Positions 13,682 to 21,449 of a stretch of 64,000 nucleotides of DNA are shown piece after piece. Both the position numbers and the translations under genes were made by a program. The notes under the pieces are model-generated. The model did no database searches. It saw only the letters and a list, made by a program, of their open reading frames with translations, and was not told the DNA's origin. Source of the stretch: Pachyseris speciosa (taxonomy: Eukaryota; Cnidaria; Anthozoa; Scleractinia; Pachyseridae). The stretch spans positions 875,001 through 939,000 of the forward strand of contig JAEMWC010000082.1 in the NCBI GenBank assembly GCA_016490735.1, read 5' to 3'. The first letter of the stretch is position 1; each line of letters begins with the position of its first letter.

Positions 13682-13884
13682 AGTAGTATAGTACTTGGGG
13701 GTCCTAGCGCATTTTCCACAACAACGCATTTTCTACCAATTTTCCAAGGTCAAATTTTTCATAATTCATACATCATGTGGAATCAGGCATGGTTCACACA
13801 TCATGTATGAGCTAGCGCATTTTCCAAGGTCAATTTCTCGGAAAATTACCATGCGCAACTTTCTCAGAAAAATAGTACTTAAGT

Positions 13885-14004
13885 TATAAATCAACAGTAT
13901 TCATGGAGAAACGGCTGATTTCAATAGGCTCAGCAATAATGGGTATAAATCAACAGTATTCATGGAGAAACGACTGATTTCAATAGTCTCAGTATTCATG
14001 GAGA
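13885..14004 (+). repeat. tandem 59-bp repeat inside the TIR (mirrored at right)
   Basis: Two copies start at 13885 and 13944 (TATAAATCAACAGTATTCAT...), followed by a partial third (CAGTATTCATGGAGA at 13990). The mirrored array lies at about 32467..32586. Such iterons could bind a replication or transcription factor at the termini; that role is inference. Confidence 0.75.
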
Positions 14005-14043
14005 ATGAGTTCTATTAAGGTAATCTATTTAAGTACTTTATGA

Positions 14044-14052
14044 TATAAAAAA
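14044..14052 (+). promoter_or_regulatory. TATA box of the left-TIR promoter
   Basis: TATAAAAAA, 35 nt upstream of the polymerase ATG at 14088. Since it is in the TIR, the same promoter exists at the right end. An out-of-frame ATG at 14081 lies between it and the chosen start. Confidence 0.6.
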
Positions 14053-14087
14053 CACTTAAAGACATGTCGCTATAGGTTAAATGGAGA

Positions 14088-14930
14088 ATGACGAAAGAAA
14101 GAAATCTCCGGGCCTTGGAAAAGCCCTCTCAAATCAGGTCAGGTAGCCAGATGGTAAATGGCCTGAGTCAGAAAAATATTGGATCAGGTAGCCAGATGGT
14201 AAATGATCCGAGTCAAAAAATTATATATCCTAATAGTATAGACATGGAAAATAGAAATAGTATTTTCAAAGAATTATTGAAAAGATTAGGCCGTATGGAT
14301 GTTGGTGAGATGAGGCAATTAGTTAGTCTCGCTGATAACATCAAAAAGCAGAAGCCAATTCCAGCACCTCGCAAGAGTGTGAAGCAGATGGTTAAAGATT
14401 ATGAAGACAACATAATTCTTCCACCACCACAATTTAGAGATAGACCAGTACCAGCACCAAGAACTAAAAAACTAGCCCCAATACCAGAACCAAGGACTAA
14501 GATAGAGCAAACAGATAAAGCTCTCAAAGGATACACCAAATCATTTCAAATAGATATCAAAAATTACAAAGACCCGCTATTACAACTGCAAAACACAAGA
14601 AAGGCTGTAGCGTACCGTCTTGTAAGTTTACTAAAATCAATGAAAGGACTGAAATTCGTTGAAGCACTAAAGGTAACATTCAGAAAAATGTCTGATGGTG
14701 AAATAATACATAAAACAGCCTTTTTCAACAGTCCACCTCAAACAATTATAAATAATCTCCAGATCAGTGAATCACTTCAAGCGTCAAAACAAAATATATT
14801 AAATAAGATTGCAGTTTGGATTTCAGAAGGATCTGGCTGGGTTGTGGAATCAGTCGACATGCATTTTCTAAATGTTGTAATATATCAGCCAATGAAAGGC
14901 TCATCATATATCAAACTACCCCAGAATTAA
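14088..14930 (+). CDS. polB: DNA polymerase, N-terminal segment (frame 1 of 3)
   Basis: 280 codons, first part of the protein-primed polymerase gene. Residues 1-24 are encoded by the TIR and are identical to the start of the VLTF3-like protein at the other end. A short duplication repeats GSQMVN at residues 19-24 and 34-39. Residues 89-138 hold three proline-rich P-x-P-R motifs (PIPAPR, PVPAPR, PIPEPR). From about residue 145 a conserved globular segment leads toward the exonuclease domain. The frame stops at 14930, but the continuing protein lies in the -1 frame (next entry). The change occurs near 14915..14925, at a CCCC run, and is most simply a 1-nt deletion or an assembly error; no slippery heptamer was found there. 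In protein-primed polymerases this region may hold or contact the terminal protein; that is inference. Confidence 0.85.
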   Translation: MTKERNLRALEKPSQIRSGSQMVNGLSQKNIGSGSQMVNDPSQKIIYPNSIDMENRNSIFKELLKRLGRMDVGEMRQLVSLADNIKKQKPIPAPRKSVKQMVKDYEDNIILPPPQFRDRPVPAPRTKKLAPIPEPRTKIEQTDKALKGYTKSFQIDIKNYKDPLLQLQNTRKAVAYRLVSLLKSMKGLKFVEALKVTFRKMSDGEIIHKTAFFNSPPQTIINNLQISESLQASKQNILNKIAVWISEGSGWVVESVDMHFLNVVIYQPMKGSSYIKLPQN

Positions 14931-16378
14931 TGAATAAAATGAAGGGATTGATTAACATGAAGAATAAAGACAATGAATGCTTCAGATGGTGTCACATCAG
15001 ACATTTGAATCCACAAGATAAAGACCCTCAGAGAATAAAAAAATCTGATAGACAACATATTAATACGTTAGATTATTCTGGCGTTGAATTCCCCGTCACA
15101 ACTAAACAGTACAACAAGATAGAAAAACAAAATGAGATCAACATCAATGTATTTGGTTATGAAAACAAACAACCATATCCAATTTATGTTTCAAAAGAAA
15201 AGTATGAAGACTGTTTGAATCTTCTATTGATTACAGAAAATGAAAACAAACACTACGTTTTAATCAAAGATTTCAAAAGGTTCATGTATAATCAAACAAA
15301 ACACAAAGAAAGAAAACACTTTTGCATGCACTGTCTACAATGTTTCAGCTCAGAAAGAGTCTTGAATGATCATGTGGACAACTGCATACTAGTTAATGGC
15401 ACACAAGCAATAAAGATGCCAAACAAAGACAATAATATTCTAAAATTCATCAACTTCCATAAACAACAGCAAGTACCATTTGTGATCTATGCTGATTTTG
15501 AGGCTTTAACTGAGAAAATACACGGTTGCCAACCCAACAATGATAAATCATACACTGAAGCCTATCAGAAGCATACTGATTGTGGATATGGTTACAAGGT
15601 TGTTTGTTGTTATGATGATAAATACAGCAAGCCAATACAAATATACAGGGGTGAAAAGGCTGTATACAAATTCATGGAAGCTATGTTAGAGGAAGTTAAA
15701 TATTGTAAGAAGATTGTTAAAGAATTCAATAAACCATTGAAAATGACTGAGGATGATGAAGAGAAATTCCAAAAAGCCAAAGAATGTCACATTTGTGATA
15801 AAAAATACACTGAAAAGGATATTAGAGTACGAGATCACTGTCACATTACTGGCCAGTATAGAGGATCAGCTCATCAAGAATGTAACCTGAAACTTAGAGT
15901 CAATCCAGAAGAAGTGAAGATACCTGTTATATTTCACAATCTAAGAGGTTATGACAGTCATTTTATTATGCAGGAGATTGGAGCTATTGTCAAGAAACAC
16001 ACATTCACAAATAAAAAAGGTGAAGTCTGCCAAATGAACATCAATGCTATCCCAAATAACATGGAGAAGTATATGGCTTTCATGCTTGGCAATCACTTGA
16101 CCTTTCTTGATAGTTTCCAGTTCATGAGCTCTAGTTTGGAAAAACTTGTAGGCAATCTACCAAAAGAAGCCTTGAAATACACCTCACAAGAGTTCAAGGG
16201 AAAAGATCTTGATCTGATGGCACAGAAAGGTGTTTATCCATATGATTACATGGACAGTTTTGATAAATTCAATCAGAAGCTGCCCTCAAAAGAAGAATTC
16301 TATAGCATTCTGATGATACTCATATATCTGATGAAGACTACACACATGCTCAGACTGTTTGGAATATATTCTCCTTAA
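14925..16378 (+). CDS. polB: DNA polymerase, exonuclease and EndoVII-like segment (frame 2 of 3)
   Basis: Middle part of the family B polymerase. A C2H2-like zinc finger (CMHCLQCF...H...C) lies at about 15316..15385. The Exo I motif (YADFEAL) has its Asp and Glu codons at 15494 and 15500. A Cys/His segment of the HNH/endonuclease-VII type (CHICDKKY ... DHCHITGQYRG ... CN) spans about 15785..15886. Exo II (HNLRGYDSHF) is near 15935..15967. The open frame extends back to 14816, but homologous-looking sequence starts only near 14925. The frame ends at 16378; the protein continues in the -1 frame after a break near 16305..16315. The 3'-5' exonuclease gives proofreading; the zinc-bearing insert is common in Polinton polymerases. 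Confidence 0.9.
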
Positions 16379-16383
16379 ACAAC

Positions 16384-17973
16384 ATGGGTGATTATCATGA
16401 CCTGTACCTTAAAACAGATGTACTCCTACTGGCTGATGTATTTGAGAACTTCAGAAAAACATGTCTCGAGTACTACAAACTGGATCCGTGTCACTATTTC
16501 ACATCTCCTGGTTTGTCATGGGATGCTATGCTGAAGATGACTGATATCAAACTGGAATTGATGACTGACATTGATATGTTCCAGTTCATTGAAAAGGGTA
16601 TGAGAGGTGGTATCAGCTATATAGCCAACCGTTACGGTAAAGCAAATAATAAATACATGAAGAAGTATGATGAGAAGGCGCCCTCAAAGTACATTATGTA
16701 TCTTGATGCTAATAATCTATACGGTTGGGCAATGAGCCAATACCTCCCAACTGGTGGATTCAAATGGATGACTGAGAATAAAATGAATAATCTCAACCTG
16801 GCTAAATACAAAGAAGACAGCAATAAGGGTTTGATTCTGGAAGTTGATCTGGAATACCCCCAGGAGTTGCATGATCTGCATAATGATTACCCGCTTGGAC
16901 CAGAGAAGGTGAAAGTAACTGGAGACATGCTTTCAGATTACTGTAAAGACATAGCAGAGAAATACAATATATCGACTGGTTTAGTACATAAACTGATGCC
17001 AACATTAAGCAACAAAGAGAAGTATGTTCTGCATTACAGGAACCTCCAATTATACACAGACTTAGGTTTAAAGGTAACAAAAATCCACAGAGTGCTAGAG
17101 TTCAAACAATCACCTTGGCTGAGACAGTACATTGATTTCAATACACAGAAAAGAACTAATGCCAAGAATGCTTTTGAGAAAGATTTCTTCAAGTTGATGA
17201 ATAACTCAGTATTCGGCAAAACTATGGAAAATCTCAGAAAGAGAGTAGATGTCAGATTGGTGACTGATGAGAAGAAGCTATTGAAATTAGCCAGTAAACC
17301 AACTTATGTTAGCAGTAAGATATTCAATGAAAATCTGGTAGCAGTGCATAAGATCAAAGAAACACTAACTCTAAACAGGCCGGCATATGTAGGAATGTGT
17401 ATTCTTGATCTCAGTAAGACGCTTATGTACGATTTCCATTACAACTACATTAAACAAAAGTACGGTAATAAGGCTAAGCTGCTCTTCACTGACACGGACA
17501 GTTTGACATATGAAATTGAAGCAGAAGATGTCTATAGGGATTTCTGGAATGATAAAGATAAATTCGATAACAGTGACTATCCTGAAAGCTCGCCATTCTC
17601 CGATAAGACCAATAAGAAAGTGATTGGTAAGATGAAAGATGAGGCTGCTGGAGTCCCAATATGTGAATTCGTAGGGTTGAGATCAAAGATGTATAGCTAT
17701 ATTAAAGATGATCAGAAAGGAGGAAAAACAGCAAAAGGAATCAAAAAGAACACAATCAAAAATGAAATCAAGCATGAAAATTATAAAGACACTCTATTCA
17801 ATGACAAACAAATGTATCATAAAATGAAAACAATCAGAAGTGAAAACCATCAATTAGGAAGCTATAAAATCAACAAAGTATCACTCAGCTGCTTCGATGA
17901 CAAAAGATATTTATCAAAAGACGGAATCAACAGTTATGCTTATGGCCATCACAAAATAAATAGCCAGGAATAA
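16384..17973 (+). CDS. polB: DNA polymerase, Exo III and catalytic segment (frame 3 of 3)
   Basis: 529 codons with all expected polymerase motifs. Exo III (YLKTD) is at residues 8-12, a YxGG-like GMRGG at 72-76, motif A (LDANNLYGW) at 107-115 with catalytic Asp108, motif B (LMNNSVFGK) at 271-279, and motif C (FTDTDSL) at 368-374. A KxY-type motif (SKMYSY) lies near the C terminus. This is the palm and fingers of a protein-primed family B polymerase, which copies the element from its ends using a protein primer. Conserved sequence continues upstream of the first ATG in this frame (from about 16310), so the ATG at 16384 is not the true start of the ancestral protein. Confidence 0.93.
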   Translation: MGDYHDLYLKTDVLLLADVFENFRKTCLEYYKLDPCHYFTSPGLSWDAMLKMTDIKLELMTDIDMFQFIEKGMRGGISYIANRYGKANNKYMKKYDEKAPSKYIMYLDANNLYGWAMSQYLPTGGFKWMTENKMNNLNLAKYKEDSNKGLILEVDLEYPQELHDLHNDYPLGPEKVKVTGDMLSDYCKDIAEKYNISTGLVHKLMPTLSNKEKYVLHYRNLQLYTDLGLKVTKIHRVLEFKQSPWLRQYIDFNTQKRTNAKNAFEKDFFKLMNNSVFGKTMENLRKRVDVRLVTDEKKLLKLASKPTYVSSKIFNENLVAVHKIKETLTLNRPAYVGMCILDLSKTLMYDFHYNYIKQKYGNKAKLLFTDTDSLTYEIEAEDVYRDFWNDKDKFDNSDYPESSPFSDKTNKKVIGKMKDEAAGVPICEFVGLRSKMYSYIKDDQKGGKTAKGIKKNTIKNEIKHENYKDTLFNDKQMYHKMKTIRSENHQLGSYKINKVSLSCFDDKRYLSKDGINSYAYGHHKINSQE

Positions 17974-18035
17974 AAATATTCTTGGCTACCAAAATAGCAA
18001 ATACAGTATAATACTGACCTCTCTCACATATATAG

Positions 18036-18041
18036 GTTAGA
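18036..18041 (-). promoter_or_regulatory. orphan TCTAAC box
   Basis: Same box and flank (TCTAAC preceded by TTAT, as before the capsid gene), but the next ATG on this strand is immediately followed by TGA. It lies in the 74-bp gap between the polymerase and BRO gene ends. It may be a relic of a lost gene. Confidence 0.4.
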
Positions 18042-18047
18042 TAAAAG

Positions 18048-18878
18048 TTAGTCTTTTCTTATACGTGATAAATACAATTTGCTTTCTTCCATGTGTTTGG
18101 TTATTTCAAAAATTAAATCTTCAAAACAATTGCTCATAATGTATTTGCACTTGTTTTTCTCATACATTTGCTTCATATTTGTTTGTTTTTCCGACACTTG
18201 GTATACACCAGTGGGACTTTTGAATTCAAGACAAAGAGCATTGTATTTTCTGGTGGGATTCATTAACATCAAATCACATTGTCCAGACATATATCCTTTG
18301 TTATAACTTCTGATTCTCATATTTGAGCTTATTTGATTTTCACCTAAACCGGCTATCATTAATGCGTCTTCATATTTCTTTCTGATGAATGAAACAATCT
18401 TGCAATGCAAATCATTTTCACTTCCAATCATCAGCATGTTATTACTTCTGTCATTGAACTGTTTGTAATATCCCTGTTTTCTGATTGATGGTAATACTTT
18501 TGATGTAACCCAATGTTTGAATTTAATGGCTTCCTGTTTTTTAGAGGACAGTATTAGTGAATAAAATCCTGATTCATTTATAAAAAAACATTTGAAAGTT
18601 TTTTCAATGGTCTCAGCACGAGGTAACGTTTTGTTACATCGTGAATCAGTGGCCTCAGCACGAGGGACCGTTTTGTTACATCGTGAATTTATGCTTATTT
18701 TGTGGTCTCTTAAGATTCTATCATCAGATAAAACATGATCCTTGATTGCTTTTTGTGGATTTTTATAGTTGAGAATAATAGCAATGTCTCTTCCTCTGAA
18801 CCATATTTCGTTTTTATCATCGAGATAACAATCTATTGAAACATCCAATTCTTTATTATCGTAGGAATATTTTTGCAT
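18048..18878 (-). CDS. BRO-N domain protein fused to a VRR-NUC-type nuclease
   Basis: 276 codons. Residues about 20-137 match the BRO family N-terminal DNA-binding domain (IWFRGRDIAIIL, then FINESGFYSLIL and KHWVTSKVLPSIRKQGYY). Residues about 150-265 look like a PD-(D/E)xK nuclease of the VRR-NUC kind: SGQCDLMLM gives the Asp at 202, CLEFKSP gives E218-x-K220, with a following VSEKQ. Between the halves a 14-residue unit is duplicated (SRCNKTVPRAEATD / SRCNKTLPRAETIE), encoded by 42-nt tandem repeats at 18611..18694. A TCTAAC box sits 10 nt upstream of the ATG. BRO proteins are found in many large DNA viruses; the fusion suggests sequence-guided cleavage in replication or recombination, which is inference. 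Confidence 0.8.
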   Translation of the reverse strand: MQKYSYDNKELDVSIDCYLDDKNEIWFRGRDIAIILNYKNPQKAIKDHVLSDDRILRDHKISINSRCNKTVPRAEATDSRCNKTLPRAETIEKTFKCFFINESGFYSLILSSKKQEAIKFKHWVTSKVLPSIRKQGYYKQFNDRSNNMLMIGSENDLHCKIVSFIRKKYEDALMIAGLGENQISSNMRIRSYNKGYMSGQCDLMLMNPTRKYNALCLEFKSPTGVYQVSEKQTNMKQMYEKNKCKYIMSNCFEDLIFEITKHMEESKLYLSRIRKD

Positions 18879-18888
18879 CTACATATGT

Positions 18889-18894
18889 GTTAGA
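18889..18894 (-). promoter_or_regulatory. TCTAAC promoter box of the BRO gene
   Basis: TATCTAAC, 10 nt upstream of the ATG at 18878; it overlaps the integrase stop codon. Confidence 0.6.
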
Positions 18895-19858
18895 TAATTT
18901 TCTTTAAATCCTTGATCGGTATCCAGCTGTTGAAGTCGTCACTGTAACCCTTCCACTTCACCAAAGCTTGTTTCTTCTTGTAATCTCTGCGAATGACTTT
19001 ATCAATGCGGAATACATCCTGTTTAGCCTTTAATAACTCAGGTTCATAAAAACTCCCTTCAATTTCTTCATCGTTGTGATCTTTTAGTTTGTAAGTGATT
19101 GGATTAGTGTATTGGATTTTATCAACTGTAAACACTTCTTCAGTCCAATTTGGTGTATAGCCCTTGTCGAACACAATCCGTTTATACTTGGATATTCGGA
19201 CCTTATCACCTATTTTAAATTTTAGTTTTTGTTTTAATGGCTCCATATCACCATACAAATTGAAGTAAACAGTTCCTTCATTCCTCTTTTTACTAGCCTC
19301 TGTAGGCGTCATCTTTGTGCTTGAATGTTTTGTGTTGTTATACTGTTTCACTAATTTTGGTAACATGTCTAAATACTGTGTATTACCTTGAACAGTGAAC
19401 TGCTTCCACATTTTGGATTTAATTGTCCTATTCCATCTTTCAACTACTGATGACTTCTCCTCATTCTCAGTTGAGTACATCTGTACACTATGTTTCTCTA
19501 GCAAGTCCTTCAAGTGTTTGTTGTAAAACTCTTTTCCCTTGTCGACCCATAAATACTGTGGTTTTCTACCTTCCTTGAATATTGATTTGAATGCTTCAGT
19601 GACAGATTCACCTTTCTTATCCTTCAATGGGACAATCCAACCATATTTGCTGAAGACATCAATAACCATAAGAAGATATCGATAACCTTTATTCCATTTA
19701 CTGAACTGTTGCATTTCAACTAGATCACTTGCCCATATTTCATCAATTTTATTTACAATCACACGCCGCCGAGTGAAATTTCGTTTTATGGGTGCATGTA
19801 ATTCATCAGCTAGTTTTTCTTGCCAGTTTTCTTCACTCGACGGCTTTTTCCGTTTTTT
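18890..19858 (-). CDS. int: retroviral-type integrase with C-terminal chromodomain
   Basis: The rve core has WASDLVEM (first Asp), YLWVDKGKEF (second Asp) and SSVVERWNRT (Glu), i.e. the DDE triad with 33 residues between the last two, followed by the KYNNTKHSS-like region. An SH3-like segment (KIGDKVRIS) follows. The C-terminal chromodomain reads VIRRDYKKKQALVKWKGY...FNSWIP. It joins element ends to target DNA, making the 6-bp duplication. Conserved-looking residues (WQEKLADELHAPIKRNFTRRR) lie upstream of any start codon: the frame is open from 19900 with no ATG before the core. It is the -1 frame of the PLA2 gene and the A_AAA_AAC heptamer at 19852..19858 lies in the overlap. It may therefore be made as a PLA2-integrase frameshift product; loss of a start codon is the alternative. 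Confidence 0.93.
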   Translation of the reverse strand, partial: KKRKKPSSEENWQEKLADELHAPIKRNFTRRRVIVNKIDEIWASDLVEMQQFSKWNKGYRYLLMVIDVFSKYGWIVPLKDKKGESVTEAFKSIFKEGRKPQYLWVDKGKEFYNKHLKDLLEKHSVQMYSTENEEKSSVVERWNRTIKSKMWKQFTVQGNTQYLDMLPKLVKQYNNTKHSSTKMTPTEASKKRNEGTVYFNLYGDMEPLKQKLKFKIGDKVRISKYKRIVFDKGYTPNWTEEVFTVDKIQYTNPITYKLKDHNDEEIEGSFYEPELLKAKQDVFRIDKVIRRDYKKKQALVKWKGYSDDFNSWIPIKDLKKII

Positions 19859-20651
19859 GAAACACCAAGACCAAGTTTCTGTTTTTTGTCGATTAAGAAT
19901 CTAGCTGTTTGACCCCATTTTGGCATCTCACCATATGGTATTTGATCTAGTGACTCGACCATTGTTCTATCACATTCACCTTTGTCTTTTTTCATATCAT
20001 AACAAATATCATGATAAGCTGCTATTTCATCCACTTTATTGTAAGGTTGTACATTCCATTTCAAGACCTCGCCAGTATTTGGATCATATTCCAACTGCTC
20101 ATGCAATGGATTGTATGGTCCCATATATTTATATTTACTTGGTGTCCAACCTGCTTTTGGTTTAGGAAGCTTGCCAATTACCTTATGAATGTCAATAGCA
20201 CCGCCATAATCTAATCCTTTGATATCTGTTTTGTAACGAATATTTGGTCTCACTTTTGTTGAGAGTTGTTTCAAAGCTTCTGACCCAACCTTTGTGATTG
20301 CAGGTTTTGCGAGGGAAAGTCCTTTGTCAATTAATTTCTTTTGCAGCTTTGGATTTCTCATTGCTTCAGAAGCATAATATCTCCCATTTCTACACCTTTC
20401 TTTGCTAAATAAGGGACTCCATGTTCTAAGAATCCTGTTAGCGCCATATCTGCAGCTGAATCTAGTATGCCCGCCCCTTCAGACGGGCTATTCAGTTTCC
20501 CCGATTTCTGACAAATTTAGTCTTTGTGATTCCACATTCAGCACAAGTACATTTCATCACAGTTCGACCATTTTTTGTCTTTTGATATCTTTCACTTCCT
20601 GGTACACATTCAGTGACTTTCTTCTGTTTAACACAATATGATTTTACCATT
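19810..20651 (-). pseudogene. zinc-motif and parvovirus-like phospholipase A2 protein, broken
   Basis: The downstream frame (20361..19810, 183 codons) holds a compact phospholipase A2 domain: Ca-loop-like YMGPYNPL, then catalytic HDICY (His-Asp) and ECDRTM. This is the virion-associated PLA2 type known from parvovirus VP1 and adintoviruses, thought to breach endosomal membranes during entry. Upstream sequence to 20651 encodes an N-terminal Cys motif (YCVK..., MKCTCAECGITKTKF) and a linker (ADMALTGFLEHG...), but in other frames. Breaks lie near 20641 (CC run), 20500 (GGGG run) and 20384 (GGG run). Homopolymer positions make sequencing error as likely as true decay. The 3' end overlaps the integrase frame. 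Confidence 0.75.
19852..19858 (-). promoter_or_regulatory. candidate -1 ribosomal frameshift site (PLA2 to integrase)
   Basis: Minus-strand heptamer A_AAA_AAC, in the zero frame of PLA2 (codons TCA AAA AAC). A -1 slip enters the integrase frame, which is open from 19900. I see no strong stem downstream, only a 3-bp GCC/GGC pairing. Confidence 0.45.
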
Positions 20652-20835
20652 ATACATATTGGTTAGATATTTTCTTTGTCTAGTAGTTAAATCGACATAC
20701 ATTTCCACTAAGTTTGTCATAGAATACTGTTATATTATCCAAAGTGCATTTGATTACAACTCGCAAACCAATCAATCTATTGACAACTATTATAACAAAT
20801 ATATTAACATCATCAATTATTTCGAATTCTATCAT
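20557..20835 (-). CDS. small unknown ORF with its own TCTAAC box
   Basis: 92 codons from ATG at 20835. The first half is hydrophobic (NIFVIIVVNRLIGLRVVI), then YVDLTTRQRKYLTNMYNGK. The second half overlaps, in another frame, the zinc-motif end of the PLA2 gene. A TATCTAAC box lies 8 nt upstream of the ATG, matching other element genes, which is the main support. No family recognised. Because the neighbouring frame has a break near 20641, the natural C terminus may differ. Confidence 0.4.
20663..20668 (-). promoter_or_regulatory. TCTAAC promoter box of the PLA2 gene
   Basis: TATCTAAC, 11 nt upstream of the ATG at 20651; another ATG lies nearer, at 20657, in a different frame. Confidence 0.55.
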
Positions 20836-20843
20836 ACTTTTAT

Positions 20844-20849
20844 GTTAGA
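20844..20849 (-). promoter_or_regulatory. TCTAAC promoter box of the 92-codon ORF
   Basis: TATCTAAC, 8 nt upstream of the ATG at 20835. Confidence 0.45.
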
Positions 20850-20915
20850 TAGAAATTTATTAAATCTTTCATCATCAAACACCATTGTTTACTCAATAAC
20901 AGACATACATATACA

Positions 20916-21449
20916 TTACATATTTTTGAAATAATTGATTATGAATCTATGATTGACTCTTGTGTCTGTGGGATTGAATTTTGCATTATGAATGACTTTC
21001 AATATGGGGGTCCCTTTCTGTCTTTCCAATAAATAGTACAAACACCAATATCCACACAAGACTGATTCCCTTTCTTGTATCTCATCACCAGAGTATTCAA
21101 GTTGTTTACCGCTTGCAGCCATGTATTTCTGTACTTCTGTTGGCATCATTAAACCGAAAGAGTCGAAGTATTCACAGTATTTATCATTTTTGAAATTCCT
21201 ATAACAAACCCAGTGAGTACCAGGTCCAATTTTGGAATCAAGATTGACTATCCCACATTCATTCTTTTTTATTTGTCTCGGCAGATTGTCTCTTGAAAAT
21301 ACTCCTCTAAAATGTTTTATTCCAAGTTGTTTAACCCAATTGATTAAATCAAAGTTGGATAAGGGTTTATTTACAAAATGGTTCCTAGTATGGGGATTGA
21401 ATTGAATGGACTGTTTTTGCCCAGTAGAAGTCCTTTTCCTTTGTTTTTT
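20916..21449 (-). CDS. pro: adenain-like cysteine protease (maturation protease)
   Basis: Catalytic residues follow the adenovirus protease/ULP1 order: His in GPGTHWVCY (about 21215), Asp in EYFDSFG (about 21164) and Cys in SVLCGYWCLYYL (about 21059). It should cleave capsid and core precursors during virion maturation; GG-type sites are visible in the neighbouring pVI-like protein. The only ATGs in frame (21149 and next) lie between the His/Asp and Cys, so initiation there would lose catalytic residues. The frame is open from 21473 and is the -1 frame of the pVI-like gene, with A_AAA_AAC at 21443..21449 inside the overlap. A pVI-protease frameshift product is therefore plausible; a lost start codon right after the pVI stop is the alternative. 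Confidence 0.88.
   Translation of the reverse strand, partial: KKQRKRTSTGQKQSIQFNPHTRNHFVNKPLSNFDLINWVKQLGIKHFRGVFSRDNLPRQIKKNECGIVNLDSKIGPGTHWVCYRNFKNDKYCEYFDSFGLMMPTEVQKYMAASGKQLEYSGDEIQERESVLCGYWCLYYLLERQKGTPILKVIHNAKFNPTDTRVNHRFIINYFKNM

Larger units (their letters stand above)
13682..14160 (+). repeat. left terminal inverted repeat (479 bp)
   Basis: Reverse-complement of 32311..32789; I compared most of it by eye and found no mismatch or indel. It begins AGTAGTATAGTACTTGGGGG and ends within codon 25 of the polymerase frame. It contains three GCATTTTC(C/T)A motifs, a 59-bp tandem repeat, a TATA box and the first 24 codons of the gene it drives. Confidence 0.95.

Noticed and set aside
13695..13889. 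64-codon open frame in both TIRs
   Set aside because: It spans the GCATTTTC(C/T)A motifs and has no promoter or protein-like features; identity between copies follows from TIR identity.
14900..14930. Programmed -1 frameshift at the first polymerase break
   Set aside because: No X_XXY_YYZ heptamer in the zero frame of the overlap; a 1-nt indel near a CCCC run fits better.
16290..16380. Programmed -1 frameshift at the second polymerase break
   Set aside because: No slippery heptamer in the overlap.
20638..20934. 98-codon plus-strand frame between the PLA2 and protease genes
   Set aside because: Antisense to the box-bearing minus-strand ORF, very AT-rich and low complexity.
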